DNA from: Sinohyriopsis cumingii | Taxonomy: Eukaryota; Mollusca; Bivalvia; Unionida; Unionidae | Assembly (NCBI GenBank): GCA_028554795.2 | Contig: JAPYKE020000037.1 | Coordinates: forward strand, 4,383,501-4,447,500 | DNA: 64,000 bases | Direction: 5' to 3' | Shown here: positions 29,990-46,209 of the stretch, piece after piece | Position numbering within the stretch: position 1 is the first letter of the stretch | Layout of the letters: each line of letters begins with the position of its first letter | Made by a program: the position numbers and the translations under genes | Notes under the pieces: model-generated | The model's database searches: none | What the model saw: the letters and a program-made list of their open reading frames with translations, nothing else | Told to the model about the DNA's origin: nothing

Positions 29990-32900
29990 AAACGTTAAAA
30001 GGTACAAGACGAACTTTTCATTCCAAAAGGCATCACTGTTTTATAAAGTATGTCTGGAATAACGAATGTCGACATTTTCATTGCCCTTTCCATCAGTGGA
30101 ATTTGACAGAATTCTTTTAAAAAGGTCTACATTGGTGACATATTGCACTTCCAATTTTATCAACGCAGTCATATGTTCTTGCTAATGGAAATGAATTTTG
30201 GTTTAGTTACACTGTTCACTTTTCCATAGTCGGTGCACATGCGGAAAGCTTTATGTGCTGTCGGTACAATAATACATGGTGAAATTCAGTCACCTTAACT
30301 CGGTTCTATTCTCCGGGATATACTGAATGTCTGTTTTCAAACATTCCTGTTTGGGAGGATCCATTATGTATGGATGCTGTTTCACAGGTGTGCAATCTAC
30401 ATTTCAGTTCAATGTTAGAATAGTATTTGTTTTAGTAGGAACATATGGAAACAAGTACTCATATTCAAATAATAGTTGTCTTAGTTCATATATGTACTGT
30501 GATTGCAAATGTGAACGTTTCTGGTTCCAATTATTAAATATTTCTGAATTCCAAAGATTGGTTTCACCTAGGTCAATACAGTCGATTCCATTCCAGCTTT
30601 TAAATCATAACAATGTTGGACACGTAATACTTAACTTAATGCATTATTAGTAACACGGTTACCTCTATCAAAATACCCCATAACATTAACATTCCAGGAG
30701 TATTAATTCTGTGTAACTTTAAAAGGACCATTGTACTTAGCCTCAAGAGGGCATTGATGTATGGGCATGAGAGCCAGAACGCTATCACTAGGCTGAAAAC
30801 GCATTTACCTTACGTTTCTGCCATACCTTAGTTTTATTGTTGACTTGTACTTATGTAACGGACAGACAGGTCTGCCATTATTCTACCAATTGGTTTGTCA
30901 AATGCAGGAACAGGTTGCAGATAAGCCTTAGGTATCTTTTGGTTAGATTTTCTTACTATTTGACAAATGATTAAAGATCTTGTGAGAATTCTTACTGAAC
31001 TATAAATGACCAGCCAAAGGAGCTTCATGGACTAGAAGCATGAGAATGTCCTGTCTATACAACTTAGGTTAAAGACGTTGATAGCTCACTGACAACCCGT
31101 CACCATCGGCTACTTCAGGTGGTCTAAATTTGGTCATAAGGACCCCATTTTAATAAAATAACAAAGAGGTACGTCTGTGGATTCATCTTCGCTAATAGTC
31201 TTCTGAAACAAGCTGGAGAGATCAGTATCTTTTTCCTGTTCTACAATGAGTGATTATCGTTTGTCAATCTGATAAGAACAGAGTAGTAAAAAGAGGATCA
31301 CTTTGTCCAATACATTTTGATAGACGAATACCAGGAGGAAAGGTGACCTCATCTAATGCCTGACAAGTACGTGTGTCAGCTAAAATAATAATGGCAAGAT
31401 TATCGTCATTCTCAACAGCTCTCTTTGTCATAGCTCAAGTAACTGCGCAAGATGTGTATAAATCAGTGATTTCATATCCTATAGGATCGACTTTATGATC
31501 CAAACAAGGCTTGTCAGTTACAAGCTGATTAACCAAAACCTAATCTTCAGCTAGGCCATTCGCTAGTAATACATGCTTACCCTCAATGGGTAAAGACTCA
31601 ACTATTCCAACTGTCGAGGGTCATGAGACTAAGTCTGATCACGAATTGACACAATGGATAGGAACATTAACAAAGCTGCACTCTGCTACCTGAATAAAAT
31701 GAAAAGTACCTGAAAATAAAAGACTCTAAGTTGCTTCCCGTCTCCCTACAAATGTTAATATGGATAGAATTGACAGACCCGCTAATACGTGATGTGGAAC
31801 CTTTCCAAATAAATGATTCATAATTATCCATAACAAAATCTGACTATGGTTTGTTTGACCCAACCAATGTATTACTTCAATATTAAACCATGATCTCGTT
31901 CTATCAGAAATAAGAGCATATGGAATAACTCTGTCTTGATTTTATTTCTTTTTCCAATCTGTAGCATTTAGAGATAATGTTCCCTTTCTTTTTGGTATAG
32001 TTGCACGTATGAAGATATAAGGATTTCTGATCAGTCTTATCAGAAACTTGATTTCTAAATGTTGTGGCAGATTGAGATTTCGAAATGCTTGTATGAGACT
32101 GCAATAGATTTTATCAGTAAACCTCTGAATGGAAGAGGTACTGACAAAAGAAATATTTTGTGTCAAGGAACAATCGTCAGCTGTATGAACAACATTTTTT
32201 AAAGTTTCGACCTTTTGTTCACCAAGTCAGGTCTTTTGTCAATGTGGACGTAGTTCATGGATTCTCCAATTAATGTGTTGTCTGATATTCTCATAGTCTT
32301 GACCAACCCTCTTGTCTGAGCACAACCTATCAAACAATTGTTTTTCTCTGGCAAATTCAACATGAGTCGGTCCAGTTTCTATTTTATAGTTCCTAAACCT
32401 TTGTCGATATGCCTCAGGTACTAACTCATAACCCCTCAAGATACATGCCTCAAAAACATCATAATGAAACACGTTGTTGTACTGACAGTGAAGTATTGAC
32501 TTCATGAGCGTTGTCAATAAGTATACTTCGTTATAACAGAGCTCATGCTATAATGACCATTTCAAATTTTCTACATTTGTTTTCAAAATGGTGAAAACAT
32601 TTATCTACTTCCTTTCTTTAAGAGGGGGTACTAACCTAATATTTTTGGTAGCATCAAAAACTGAACTTCAGTGAAAGGGGAAGTGTTTTCTACTTGCCAG
32701 CAATAATACTTTGAATCTAAATTGAAATTTCCTTTCTCCCCTTTCTCTTTCGCTTTGCATCTGTATTAGCCCCCATTCTTTCGTCTTTCTGCAACTGCAA
32801 TTTTATCTCTCTTTTCTGTCTCTGCTATTGCAGTTATATTTCTTCTATCGTTAGCTGCCTTTGTCTCTCTTCTTCCTGAAACCGCAATTCTCTTTCATCT

Positions 32901-33390
32901 TTATGTAGTTTCATTTGTCTCTCTATCTTTTCTTTTCCCCCAACTTCATTAGTCTCTCGTCTTTTTGTTTCTCAAGTTTCTTAACTCTTCTTTCCATTTT
33001 GTGTCTTATTTTCAATTCTATTACTTTCATGTTACAGCCAGATAGAAACTTTTTAATTGAACCCAAAGCAATTGTATCCAGAATATTCTTTCCAAGCTAA
33101 TATTGGACCAAAATATTTTTCATTTTTTTTGCTTCGTTAAAGAACCATTCGCCTCGGGAATATCATATTGTCTGGAAAACTGGAGTAATTCATCCTTTTT
33201 CAAGGACTATAACCTTTCCTAGCTATTATGTAAAATAAAGCTATCCACTTTAGATACCATTATGAAAGCTTGTTTTGTTCATGTGAAATCATGCCTGGAA
33301 CTCAGAAAATTCCGAAACAAAGTGAATATCAAAACCAAATATTTTAATGAAATTCGTATCTCTCGGAGGAGCTCCCAATTTTCTGTTACG
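29990..33390 (-). mobile_element. Decayed Ty3/gypsy retrotransposon with integrase upstream of RT (Gmr1-like order)
   Basis: On the minus strand the order is: a PBS-like ttgggagctcctccgaga near 33370; a Glu/Arg-rich gag start (about 33100-32800); a gag core VPEAYRQRFRNYKIETGPTH (32239-32517); a zinc-knuckle relic near 31990; a protease-spacer relic (AMTKRAVENDD, about 31430); an integrase entry segment NQKIPKAYLQPVPAFDKPIG (30834-31028); an integrase C-terminal piece QPSDSVLALMPIHQ (about 30715-30800); and an RT start relic (KQHPYIMDPPKQE, then VDLFKRIL, about 30520-30060). No RT lies between protease and integrase. Many stops and frameshifts; not functional. Confidence 0.75.
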
Positions 33391-33713
33391 ACTCTATGGC
33401 CTCAACACTAAGTAGCGGAAAAGAGAAAGACCAACAAGTTTTTTAAAAGTCAACAAATAATTGTATTCCCTGGAATACAAAGTGAAACTTTAAAAATAAC
33501 TTACAGTATTGTAAATTAAATCCCAGCTAGTCCTGCAATTTCTATCACAAGTCCAAATAAGGTCTAACTAAATTCCACTTGTATTACATTTACATTTCAA
33601 TACTTAATTTGTTGATGTACCTGTAGTATTGAATGCAGTAGTGTGCTAATAGCCTGGATTGTGGTGATGTGCTAAACTCTTTGGATTATCAAAACAATAT
33701 AATCGAAAAATGT

Positions 33714-33990
33714 TAACCGCTCCGGTGGCCTAGTGGTTTGAGAGTTCTCCTCAGATACGGAAGGTCGTGCGTGCGAACCCCGGCCGAGTCATACCAAAGA
33801 CTTACAAAAATGGTACTAACAGCTGCCTCGACTGGTCGGCCTGGTGTTAGGATAATGTGACTGGGTGGGACATCATGCTACATGTCTACGGCATGATGCC
33901 CCAGTGCTAGACATCACTATAAACTGCCACATTGCAGACAGCGTAGAGATATGGTTGAACAATTATTAAAGCTGCGTTAAAAATCCAAAT
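33714..33990 (+). mobile_element. tRNA-derived SINE, family A, copy 1
   Basis: The head aaccgctccggtggcctagt carries an A box, with a B-box-like gtgcgtgcgaaccccgg. The body includes gtgactgggtgggacatcat and the 3' part ggttgaacaattattaaagc with tgcgttaaaaatccaaatca. It lies just beyond the retrotransposon's PBS side, possibly inside its LTR. Confidence 0.82.
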
Positions 33991-36142
<2,152 letters not shown>

Positions 36143-36365
36143 GCATATATATAATGAGGAATTTGTATATTGCCTAATCTTTAGAAGCTCTAAGCACTTT
36201 ACAACATTAGAGAGCACTTATAACATAAAAAATGGGTAACGATATGATTACAAAACGCAAACACCGTGAAATTAGAAAATATAAAACATGCTCAAAATGT
36301 TAAAGTTTGTTCTTGAAGTCGACATAGGTGAGTTAATATTAATTCTCGGCGAAGTAATAGGTAGG

Positions 36366-37351
<986 letters not shown>

Positions 37352-37412
<61 letters not shown>

Positions 37413-37462
37413 TATAGATATAGATACATACATACATACATACATAATAATAATAATAATAA
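37352..37462. repeat. (TA)n, (CATA)n and (TAA)n compound microsatellite
   Basis: About 60 bp of TA repeats pass into gatata, catacata and taa repeats. Confidence 0.95.
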
Positions 37463-37603
37463 AGAGCGTCTGAATTTGAGATGGCGAGCAATCAGAGTTG
37501 CTCTGGTTTCTTATTTCATGTATTGTATTTTCTGTATTGATTTACCCCTAATGACCTTTTTTGTTTTAACTTTTATATTTCTAACCCCACAAAGGGTACA
37601 CGT

Positions 37604-37605
<2 letters not shown>

Positions 37606-37699
<94 letters not shown>
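37606..37699. repeat. (TA)n microsatellite
   Basis: Pure TA tract of about 93 bp. Confidence 0.97.
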
Positions 37700-37700
<1 letters not shown>

Positions 37701-37899
37701 AATGTGTTAACGTGAATATAACAAAATCGGGTAGGTTACCAGTCACATGCTTTTTGTATCTGCAAAAGTCCTTGTGAAGAATGTGCATCGAATTTCTCAG
37801 TGTCAAATTTCAACAAATGTATATGAAGGAAACTTTTTATTGCAGTATTAAAGACATGCAAATGGATGTGAATTCCTTTCCAGACTTTCGTTATGCTTG

Positions 37900-40800
37900 T
37901 TTCTATCTATGTCTCGGTTTGTGGTGATGTTGATAATTCGCTGAGTGTAATCGACACGTCGGGCGTAGTCGGTACGTCAGATGTAGTCGGGCCGACGGAT
38001 GTATTCGGTAAGCCGGATGTACTCTGACTCGCCATGGCTAGAATGAAGAACACAAATACAAATTCTCTCTCTCTCTCTCTCTCTCTCAAAAGCATATTAT
38101 ATGGAGTAGATAACATTTTCAAGCCACAAAACAATCTAAAAATGTTAGCAAGTTGAGAAATATCTAAACATCTGCTGAAAGGTTCCGTCGTAATGTAAAT
38201 CAAAGTGTCGTGATTTTCACCAGTCTTCGACAGTAAGGTTTTAAAAATCTATTGTATGTTGGGAGAATCCTAAATTACTATACAAATCAGTAAAGGTTTT
38301 TAAAACAATATTTCATGGCGACCACGAGTCACTTCACTAAGTTTGGTCATTTTGGACATACTCCCGGTTCTTCTAAGGAATAGCTTAATAAAGGTCTAAT
38401 TCCGCAAAAGCTCAACATAAAATGGTTGTCCCTTCTATTTTTAACTCTGAAAAAGCCCACCATATATGGATCTATTTTCGTAATTCTAAGTTCTTTGAAG
38501 GCCTCATCAAGCAGCTTATGCGTGTTGAGGATAGGTCTCGACTCAGGTGGTTGTTGTCGTTCTAGTGGTTTTGCTGCCTTAGTGGTTTCTCTTGCTTGGA
38601 TGGTCAAATCACTGCTTATTGTTTGATTTCAAACGATCTTGTTCTTTTCATCCACTTTTCGTCAATGCCAACCGAATATAAATTTCTAGTATAGATTAGA
38701 TCGTATTTCGCTTCAAAATTTACATGCCCATCAAGAATGGGCTGAAACTGAGCCGCGAAGAGAGCGCTATCTTTCATCGCTGTTGACATGTGGCTCGAGA
38801 TCCTATTAGGTCCTTTTGGTTTTCACAGTTGGCGGCTAACGAAATTTCCTGCACTGAAAACTAGATCGCAGCTTCAAGAAGTTACTTCACTAACAGTTGC
38901 AATGGGTGCGGCAATAATGGTTGACACAATGTAGATGCCCGTCACGCCAAAGTCCAGATATACGACTGTCAGTGTGGTCTCAATGCAATCCAGCAAGTTT
39001 ACTATGGTTGGTTTCGGGTGCTCGGGGTGGTCCCAGTGCTCAGTATCGGTTTGCATTGCATCATTGTTCAATCTTAATGTGAACTCGTACGTGTCAACCC
39101 CGTGTTGGCGCAGTAGTAATTTTGTCGATGTCAGACACGCGTTTCATGCTTTCATGCTTATCCAATACTCAGTCGTCTATAATAGGATTATTAGGTGGCA
39201 CAAACTATTCCTTTCTTGTCTATCTGACTACCTCTGTGGCTTTAGATTTTCCGGGTCAGATGCCCTTTTAACCCAAAACCTGAAACAAACAATCAAAAGG
39301 TTGCATTTGTCAGCACGTCAATTAATTTCAACGCAGCCATAGGTGCGTCCAGTTTGTACCACTTTCATTCAAAGCATGCTTTTCAAATAGTTAGTAGTAT
39401 TACGATAAAGAAATTATTTCCGTCGCGGGCGCCGGCTCGTACTTCATTAAGCTCCACTGGGGTCGTGGTAACGAAATGTTGCCATCGTTTGCAATCCGTT
39501 TAAATGGGTCGTTAATGGCACATAATGGCAGTACCACCGCTCGTGCTAACGTCTCACACGAATACTTTACAACTAGGCTTAGGTTTCATGTTTGCTTCTT
39601 AGACGCGACGGTCTCAAGGTCAACCTACAGACAATGGGATTCTCAGCCACTCTAATCATTAATTAGAATCTGCTGCCTAATATTTGAGCTGACGTTCAGC
39701 GACTACACACGATGCGCTAATAAATTGGCAGGTTATATCATTAGCGGTATCTCTATGCAGTTCGATATCCTGATCTACTCACATCTCACGCGTATAATCA
39801 GTCACAATGCATATGGAAAAGATTCTATCTTGTACACCCGAGTGCTGCGCCATTGCAAGTTCGTGATAAAGAAAAAAATATGACTCATATTGAACATCGG
39901 CCTGATCACGCCAGCAAAATGCCCCGAGGCTCTGATGCTCTGTGAGGACGCGCGCGATTCTCAGTAATTTTACAACCAGTTTATTGACAAGGTGCCACAG
40001 ACAATCAAGAGTTTCCCAAACGAAATATATGCCAATGGCAAAACGCGATACAAGCAGTTGAGGTAGGTTCTAAAAGTAATTGCGAGGTTGTCTTTCGAAC
40101 ACTCCGTTGGAGACTTCTGTCAAACAAGTTTGTCCTCGTCATTGACTTGAGGCCGACTGATGACAGGTCGGAAACACGCATCGAATCCCAAGCAGCGGAA
40201 GTCTTACATGTGTAAGGCCACTTTCTGTCAGATATCTCCTAACGTCTAGGCAAGTCTCCTCAGTGGGGCATGTTCTATAACCTTGATGAGTTCCTGCAAG
40301 AATTCTCAACATCTTAGTGTGTACTTTCAAACTGATCGACTTGACTTTAAACGATCACTTTGCTTTTGTCTTCGTCATCTGCTCTACTATTTGCATCATC
40401 AAGAGATACAAAAAGCCGTGGGCTCGTGGCGAAATATGCACTTCAGCATATCTGGTCAACTTTTTGTGTCTTTATCTGGATGCAATGTTTTGTAAGCTCG
40501 CTACCATCAAGCATCCTCTATTCTGCGATTATGTCTTTCTTTCTGTCGTATATTTTAATGGAACGACCCTCGCTTAGCTCACCTTTTCAGCCGCCATGAC
40601 CGCATCAGCATGTGGTTCATAACCCAAAAGTACAACGGCGGTGCCTGTGAGTTTTGCGAGCAGACTTTGCTGATAGCCCTGTTTTATTGCAAAGACAAAT
40701 GCTCATTTAGAGATATGCTGAGAGAAAACAAAGTTTGTACATTTCTTAAAAAGAACATTTTGGTAAGTTCCTTCTGTGCAGACTCACCAGTGCCCTACCT

Positions 40801-42830
40801 GTGTGTTTCCACCTGCCATATTGCGTAGTATGGCATAAATCTTGTGGCCTTAGGTTACGTGCTTCATAGAGTCAGGTGATCTGAGAACCATACCCCAACC
40901 TTCATAAGTGACATATCAAAGGCTGCAAGTCACCTTGATATTGAGGGGCGGTCAAGCTAGAAGTAACAATAATAGCAACAAATGAAACATTAGCAAATCA
41001 GCATTTCCACCTGTCTGAGCAAATGGTTATATGAGCGGAGATATAATGTATATGATATGGATTTTTAACGTAGCTTTAACAATGTTTCAGTCACATCGCT
41101 ACGATGTCTGCATTGTGGCAGTTTATAGTGATGCCTAGCGCTGGGACATCATGTCGCAGACATGTAGCATGATGCCCACCCAGTCACATTATCCTGACAC
41201 CAGGCCGACCAGTCCTAACACTAACATCTTAATGCTGAGCGCCAAGCGATGAAGTTGTAAGTACCATTTTTGAATATCTTTGACTCCGCCGGGGATCGAA
41301 CTCATTACCTTCCGCATCCGAGGCGGACGCTCTAACCAATCGGCCACCGGAGCGGTCAGAAATAATGTATAAACCTACTTCTTACTTTTGCAGACATAAA
41401 GGCGAGAAGATGAAAAGGTTGCAGAAACGCATGCCACATATAAGGCTAAACTGAGGCTAGGATGATTGCTTTCTTTGGGGGTCGTATATGCTTGGCCTGT
41501 ACATTGCCGACGTCAGCCACTTACTGAGTTAGACAACCGCTTGAACATTGCAAGGGATTAAAAAGATGATCCGCTCATCCGGGCTTCTTTGACAAGTATC
41601 AGCAACCACCTCGATTTCAGAAACGGTCCGATACTGGCGCCAATTGTAGATGGTATGATAACATACAGGCATGTTGAGAACAGAATAAAAAATAACAAAC
41701 GATGAATGCGACAGTGGAACCGAATGAAAAGCGTTAATTGCTGCCTAAATCAGGACCGTTAGCGGTACCAAATTCAATGCCGTCGGCGCTACCATATCAG
41801 GAAGTAACGCATATGATACAATTTAAAAGCCTAAGTGGACTTATTTCTGGTAAAAGGCTTGCAACAACACTCTTGCCGCTCCCGTACAAGCAAGAACAGC
41901 AACTGCTGAAAGAGTGCTAGATAGCTCAATACGATCTTGTGTTTCCTGGATATGTCTAGTTTTGGTGGTTGACCTCGCCTACGCCTTATTCCACCGCTCA
42001 CCATATTAAAAAACAGCAGTAAAAGCAGCAGTTCCACTGGATCAACGCCTGGCACTTTTTATATGGAATGTCAGTACGCAAAATACAAGAGTTCTGTACC
42101 ATCGTAATTCAATGGCTTCGGAAGCATCCTTTTTCATGAAGCAAGACTCGGTGGTCTTGAAGATGGGTATATGATGCTTGTCAAATGATGACAAGCGATG
42201 AAACAGGCGACAGCCTGTATCTCGGTGACAAGCCAAAGCTTTCTGACTTCTACGCCCCTCGTCCCGACAATAAAATTAAAATATGATGCGTGCCTTATGA
42301 AACTACTAACAAGCCAGCACACGTGTTTTTGCTGTCCACGTAGAACATTGACCCTTGGAGAAGTTGATATGATAAAGAACACTATTTTAAGCCGCTCCAC
42401 CTGGCATCGCCCTGTTCATTCCAACCGCAGCTAGCCGCACACATTGTGGAACTTATCTAGTTTTAAGCCCCGTCGCATTTTGGGCCTGATCCTAGTGTTG
42501 TGGTCTCAGCCGTCCTTTCAAAGAACATTTCAACCCCACCTTGAGTTCGTCCCCAATGGCTGGCTGATGCAAGACATCATTTTAAGGCTGCAGGTAGAGT
42601 GTGTACCAGACCAGGGACATCGTCCAGACCATATCTTTGGTTATGGGGGCCCTGTAAAGATATTTACAGCTAATTTGAGGCGATGTCCGTCTAGGTTCAG
42701 AAAGATAAACATGATGACAATTATATTGATGTCAAAACTGTGTGTTAGAGAAGGAGCATCAACGGACTCCCACGAGGACTCTTTTTCTCTCCCTCTTTTA
42801 GCTCAGTGAAGAAGGTAGTTATACATATAA
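37900..42830. other. Unassigned region, slightly GC-richer, with coding-like minus-strand fragments
   Basis: The stretch is visibly less AT-rich than its surroundings, especially 38700-40300. On the minus strand three neighbouring fragments read like ordinary protein: 38874-39120 (containing EHWDHPEHPKPTIVNLLDC), 38640-38790 (LFAAQFQPILDGHVNFEAKY) and 38347-38607 (KELRITKIDPYMVGFF). Frames are interrupted by stops. I recognise no family, so this could be a decayed gene, transposon or viral relic. Plus-strand frames at 40317-40828 are hydrophobic and Cys-rich but equally unassigned. A SINE lies at 41056-41358. Confidence 0.35.
41056..41358 (-). mobile_element. tRNA-derived SINE, family A, copy 2
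   Basis: Minus-strand copy: the head (41358 downward) reads accgctccggtggccgattg with a B-box-like gagttcgatccccggcgga, then the body and the end tgttaaagctacgttaaaaa. It is the best-preserved tRNA-like head of the family in this window. Confidence 0.85.
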
Positions 42831-43624
42831 TATGTATATCAATGTATATATTATTTAACAAATGGGGGTATCTTATCAACTGGTACGATTTGAGATTAAC
42901 TTTAAGAACATTCTAGACAGATATTTTGCCTAATATCTCTTCCCACTCATCTTTACGTGTATCCGCTGAAGACTGAGTGTCAGGCATCAAGGGATGGCAT
43001 GTTCTGCCCCTGTGTTCTGTGGATTATGAGAATATATAGAGTGAGATATCAATCTCAGAATCATTTTCCAACTTGACGCTTGCATTAGATATACCTTGGA
43101 TCCAGCTTGTAATGGTCTTTGGAGAAGTAAAGATAGGAGATATAGTTTTTAGACGCGGATATTAAAGCCACCTTTTTCTATCATCTTCCTTTGTGAATTC
43201 ATTAAGTATATCCTTGGCATATAATGTGTTTACTATTGAAACCTGTAGCAAAACATATATAGCAATCACTATAATCCTCAGGCAGCAGTTAGCGGGTATG
43301 ACGTCATCAAAAGAAACTATCCAATGAATTACGAATCGCTTTGCTTACTTTTGCAGCGCTTGTTTCATATCGACGAAAGAGCAAGTCATGCGAAGGACTT
43401 ATATTGAAAGAATAATTAATAAAGTGTAATTGTCGAAATATGAGAGGATTTACATTCTGCAAAACGATGGGGTTACACGTCAAATTGCAAGCATTTATAG
43501 CAAGCAATGCCTAACATTGAATACAATAACCCCCACCCCCCGAGACGCACGATGAACACTTGTGGTAAACAAGAGTAGTATTATTGACTCGATTCAAAAT
43601 GTCTGTGTTTTGTGTGCATATTTT
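42831..43624. other. Host DNA, no gene seen
   Basis: AT-rich spacer without recognisable features. Confidence 0.5.
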
Positions 43625-44095
43625 GATTTGATATGGTAGCGTTAACAATTATTCAGTTATATCGCTACGAGGTATACAGTGTGACAGTTTATAGTTATGT
43701 CTATCACTGGGGCATCATTCCACAGATATGTATTATCATGTCCCACCCAGTCACATTATCCTGACACCAGGCCAAACAGTCAGTGCACTTGGGGGAAGGG
43801 GCGAGTGGCCGAATGGTCTAAAGCGCTCACAGTGGTTCTACCAGGGGTATTCCAGGGTTCTTCCTCCACCAGTTATACTGGCCACCATATATAGCCTATC
43901 TTGTGCTGAAAAGAGGCGTTAAACCCTACAACAACAATAACAGCAAGTCCTTACACTAACCTCTTAATGCTGAGCGTTAGACGAGGAAGCTGCTAATACC
44001 ATTTTTAAAGTCTCTGGTATGACTCTGCCGCAGTTAGAATCTGCGACTTCCCGAAACTGAGGTAGACGGTCTAACCACTTGGCTACCAGTCTCAA
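43625..44095 (-). mobile_element. SINE family A, copy 3, interrupted by a family B SINE
   Basis: The minus-strand family A sequence is split: body and 3' part at 43625-43790, and tRNA-like head at 43945-44095 (ggtagccaagtggttagacc on the minus strand). The intervening 43796-43945 is a plus-strand family B copy. The split point corresponds to 41205 in the uninterrupted copy. Confidence 0.82.
43796..43945 (+). mobile_element. SINE family B nested in SINE family A
   Basis: The head gcgagtggccgaatggtcta is followed directly by the body (aggggtattccagggttctt) and an AAC-rich tail, with much of the region between head and body missing compared with 23804-24060. Confidence 0.82.
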
Positions 44096-44345
44096 AATGT
44101 CTTTAAAAAGGCGGGTAACTTTCTGGTTAACATGTAAGAAGGGAGATACTGAGAAACATTGACTACGGATTATAACGATAGCTGTCTTGGAATGAAAATA
44201 AATAGCCATATTTACCACGATAACGTATTTCGCTTTCTAAAAATATCTTAAACCAATGCATCCAAAGTGCTGGCTATTGCCGGAAATACCGTACATAATT
44301 GCAAGTGTATGACTTTGCATTTATACGTAATGTATTCATATATAG

Positions 44346-44500
44346 CAGGGGTACACCACCTTTTTCGACCAAGGGCCAGATTGCATTTTCTATAACCACT
44401 AGAGGGCCTTAAACACTAATTTCTTTGATATAATTACTGTTCACGGGCGAGATTTCTGTGTTGTTTTAATTTGCCCTGAGGGCCGGACAGAACATCCCTA
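44346..44500 (+). mobile_element. Possible hAT-like non-autonomous relic
   Basis: Begins caggggtacaccaccttttt followed by gaccaagggccagattgc, and ends in tgccctgagggccggacaga. This is the style of hAT-family ends (CAGGGG..., GGCC-rich flanks). No open frame; terminal repeats and an 8-bp target duplication are not clear. Confidence 0.4.
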
Positions 44501-44519
44501 ATATACGCATATACTGTAC

Positions 44520-45430
44520 TATATACTAAGCATAGTTTTGAAAGTGCTTAGAAAGGGTACATACGATATTGACAGATTCACTCATTATTCTCAAGCAACC
44601 AGGCTTTACTCTGACAGCGCTTGGACTGTGTACATATCATGTTGATATATTCACCCATTATTCTCTGAGTATACATAGACTATACTATGACTGTACTTTG
44701 AAAAGGTACATACCATATTGACAGATTCACTCATTTTTCTAGAGAACAAAGCTATAATACGACAACGCTTAGACAGGGTACATACCAAATCGACAGATTC
44801 ATCCATTAGTGTCAGTTAGAAAGGCAATCCACTGAGCATACATAGACTATACTATGACAGTGCTTAGACAGGGTACATACCATATTGACAGAATCACCCA
44901 TTATTCTCATTCCAAAGGCAATACACTGAGGATACATAGGCTATACTATGACAGTGCTTAGACAGGGTACATACCATATTGACAGAATCACCCATTATTC
45001 TCATTCCAAAGGCAATCCACTGAGCATACATAGACTATACTATGACAGTGCTTAGACAGGGTACATACCATATTGACAGAATCACCCATTATTCTCATTC
45101 CAAAGGCAATCCACTGAGCATACATAGTCTATACTATGACAGTGCTTAGACAGGGTACATACCATATTGACAGAATCACCCATTATTCTCATTCCAAAGG
45201 CAATCCACTGAGCATACATAGACTATACTATGACAGTGCTTAGACAGGGTACATACCATATTGACAGAATCACCCATTATTCTCATTCCAAAGGCAATAC
45301 ACTGAGGATACATAGGCTATACTATGACAGCGCTAAGGCAAGGTGCATACTATATCGACAGATTCTCCAATTATTCTCAAGTAACAAAGCTATACTATGA
45401 CAGCGCTTAGACAGGATACATACCATACTG
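44520..45430. repeat. 94-bp minisatellite
   Basis: About ten tandem units; the central five are exact in spacing (tccaaaggca at 44911, 45005, 45099, 45193 and 45287, each 94 bp apart). The outer units are more diverged. Confidence 0.96.
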
Positions 45431-45605
45431 ACAGATCCAGCTGTAATTCTCCATTAGCAAGGCGATACTCTCACATGGATAGTCATGCCAGTGACCAGAA
45501 TCTGCATATTTCAGCAGAACACAATCCTCTATTCCGTGGGCAAGGTGAAGGACGCCAGCATTCGGTCCCTGCCTCGCGCCCCAATATGTGAACTGCGGTG
45601 ACTCG

Positions 45606-45609
<4 letters not shown>

Positions 45610-45643
<34 letters not shown>

Positions 45644-45671
45644 TAATCATAATCATAATAATAATAATAAA
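45610..45671. repeat. (AAT)n microsatellite
   Basis: AAT/AATC trinucleotide-type tract of about 60 bp. Confidence 0.95.
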
Positions 45672-45924
45672 AGCAAAAGCAAAAAATACCTGGATTAAAA
45701 AGGCAATAAACATGCACATGTTTGAATGCAGTTCTCACATGTTCGTAGTCAGATGAAACATTATATAACAGAAAATGTGAGTATTAACTTAAATGTGATA
45801 TTTCCGTCAAGTCGAGGATGCATGCCAAATGGAATCGGAGATTTAGGAAAGAGTGGCATAAGAACCAAAAACAATTTGTGATATGATGTGCTTGTATACA
45901 TATATGAAAAGATCTTCAACTTAC

Positions 45925-46209
45925 CCGTTATCCACTTGAAGACTCCCTCCTCAGCGATGTCATTTAGACCTATCCACACACCGAGACCACCGAAGTTTAA
46001 GGACCCCAGGACGGACATTATGAAGTGTTCTTCTTCGATACTATTAATCACAACTAGATGGCCGCCTTTGGATGAGCAGTCCTTCTGCGCGTTATACCAG
46101 CTATCATGGCGATGAGACAGGAACTCATAACAGGAACCGCTGTGCTCAAACACTCTCAAATTAGGGCCTCTTTGAAGGTTATTAGGGCAAAGGTCAGTGA
46201 TGTCGGACA
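45925..46209 (-). CDS. C-type lectin-like domain exon (host gene, partial)
   Basis: A 285-bp exon. On the minus strand a pyrimidine-rich acceptor ending in tttcag precedes 46209, and a strong donor GGTAAGT follows 45925. The 95 codons carry CPNN, CYEFL, W-NAQKDCSSKGGHLVVINSIEEEHFI and VWIGLNDIAEEGVFKWITG: the first half of a C-type lectin domain with its WIGL motif and first cysteines. The second half (EPN/WND-like calcium-site part) would be on another exon. The exon starts and ends in phase 1, as in shuffled modules. Neighbouring exons were not found here. Confidence 0.85.

Noticed and set aside
45529..45738. Hydrophobic Ile/Tyr-rich membrane protein
   Set aside because: Translation of the AAT trinucleotide tract.
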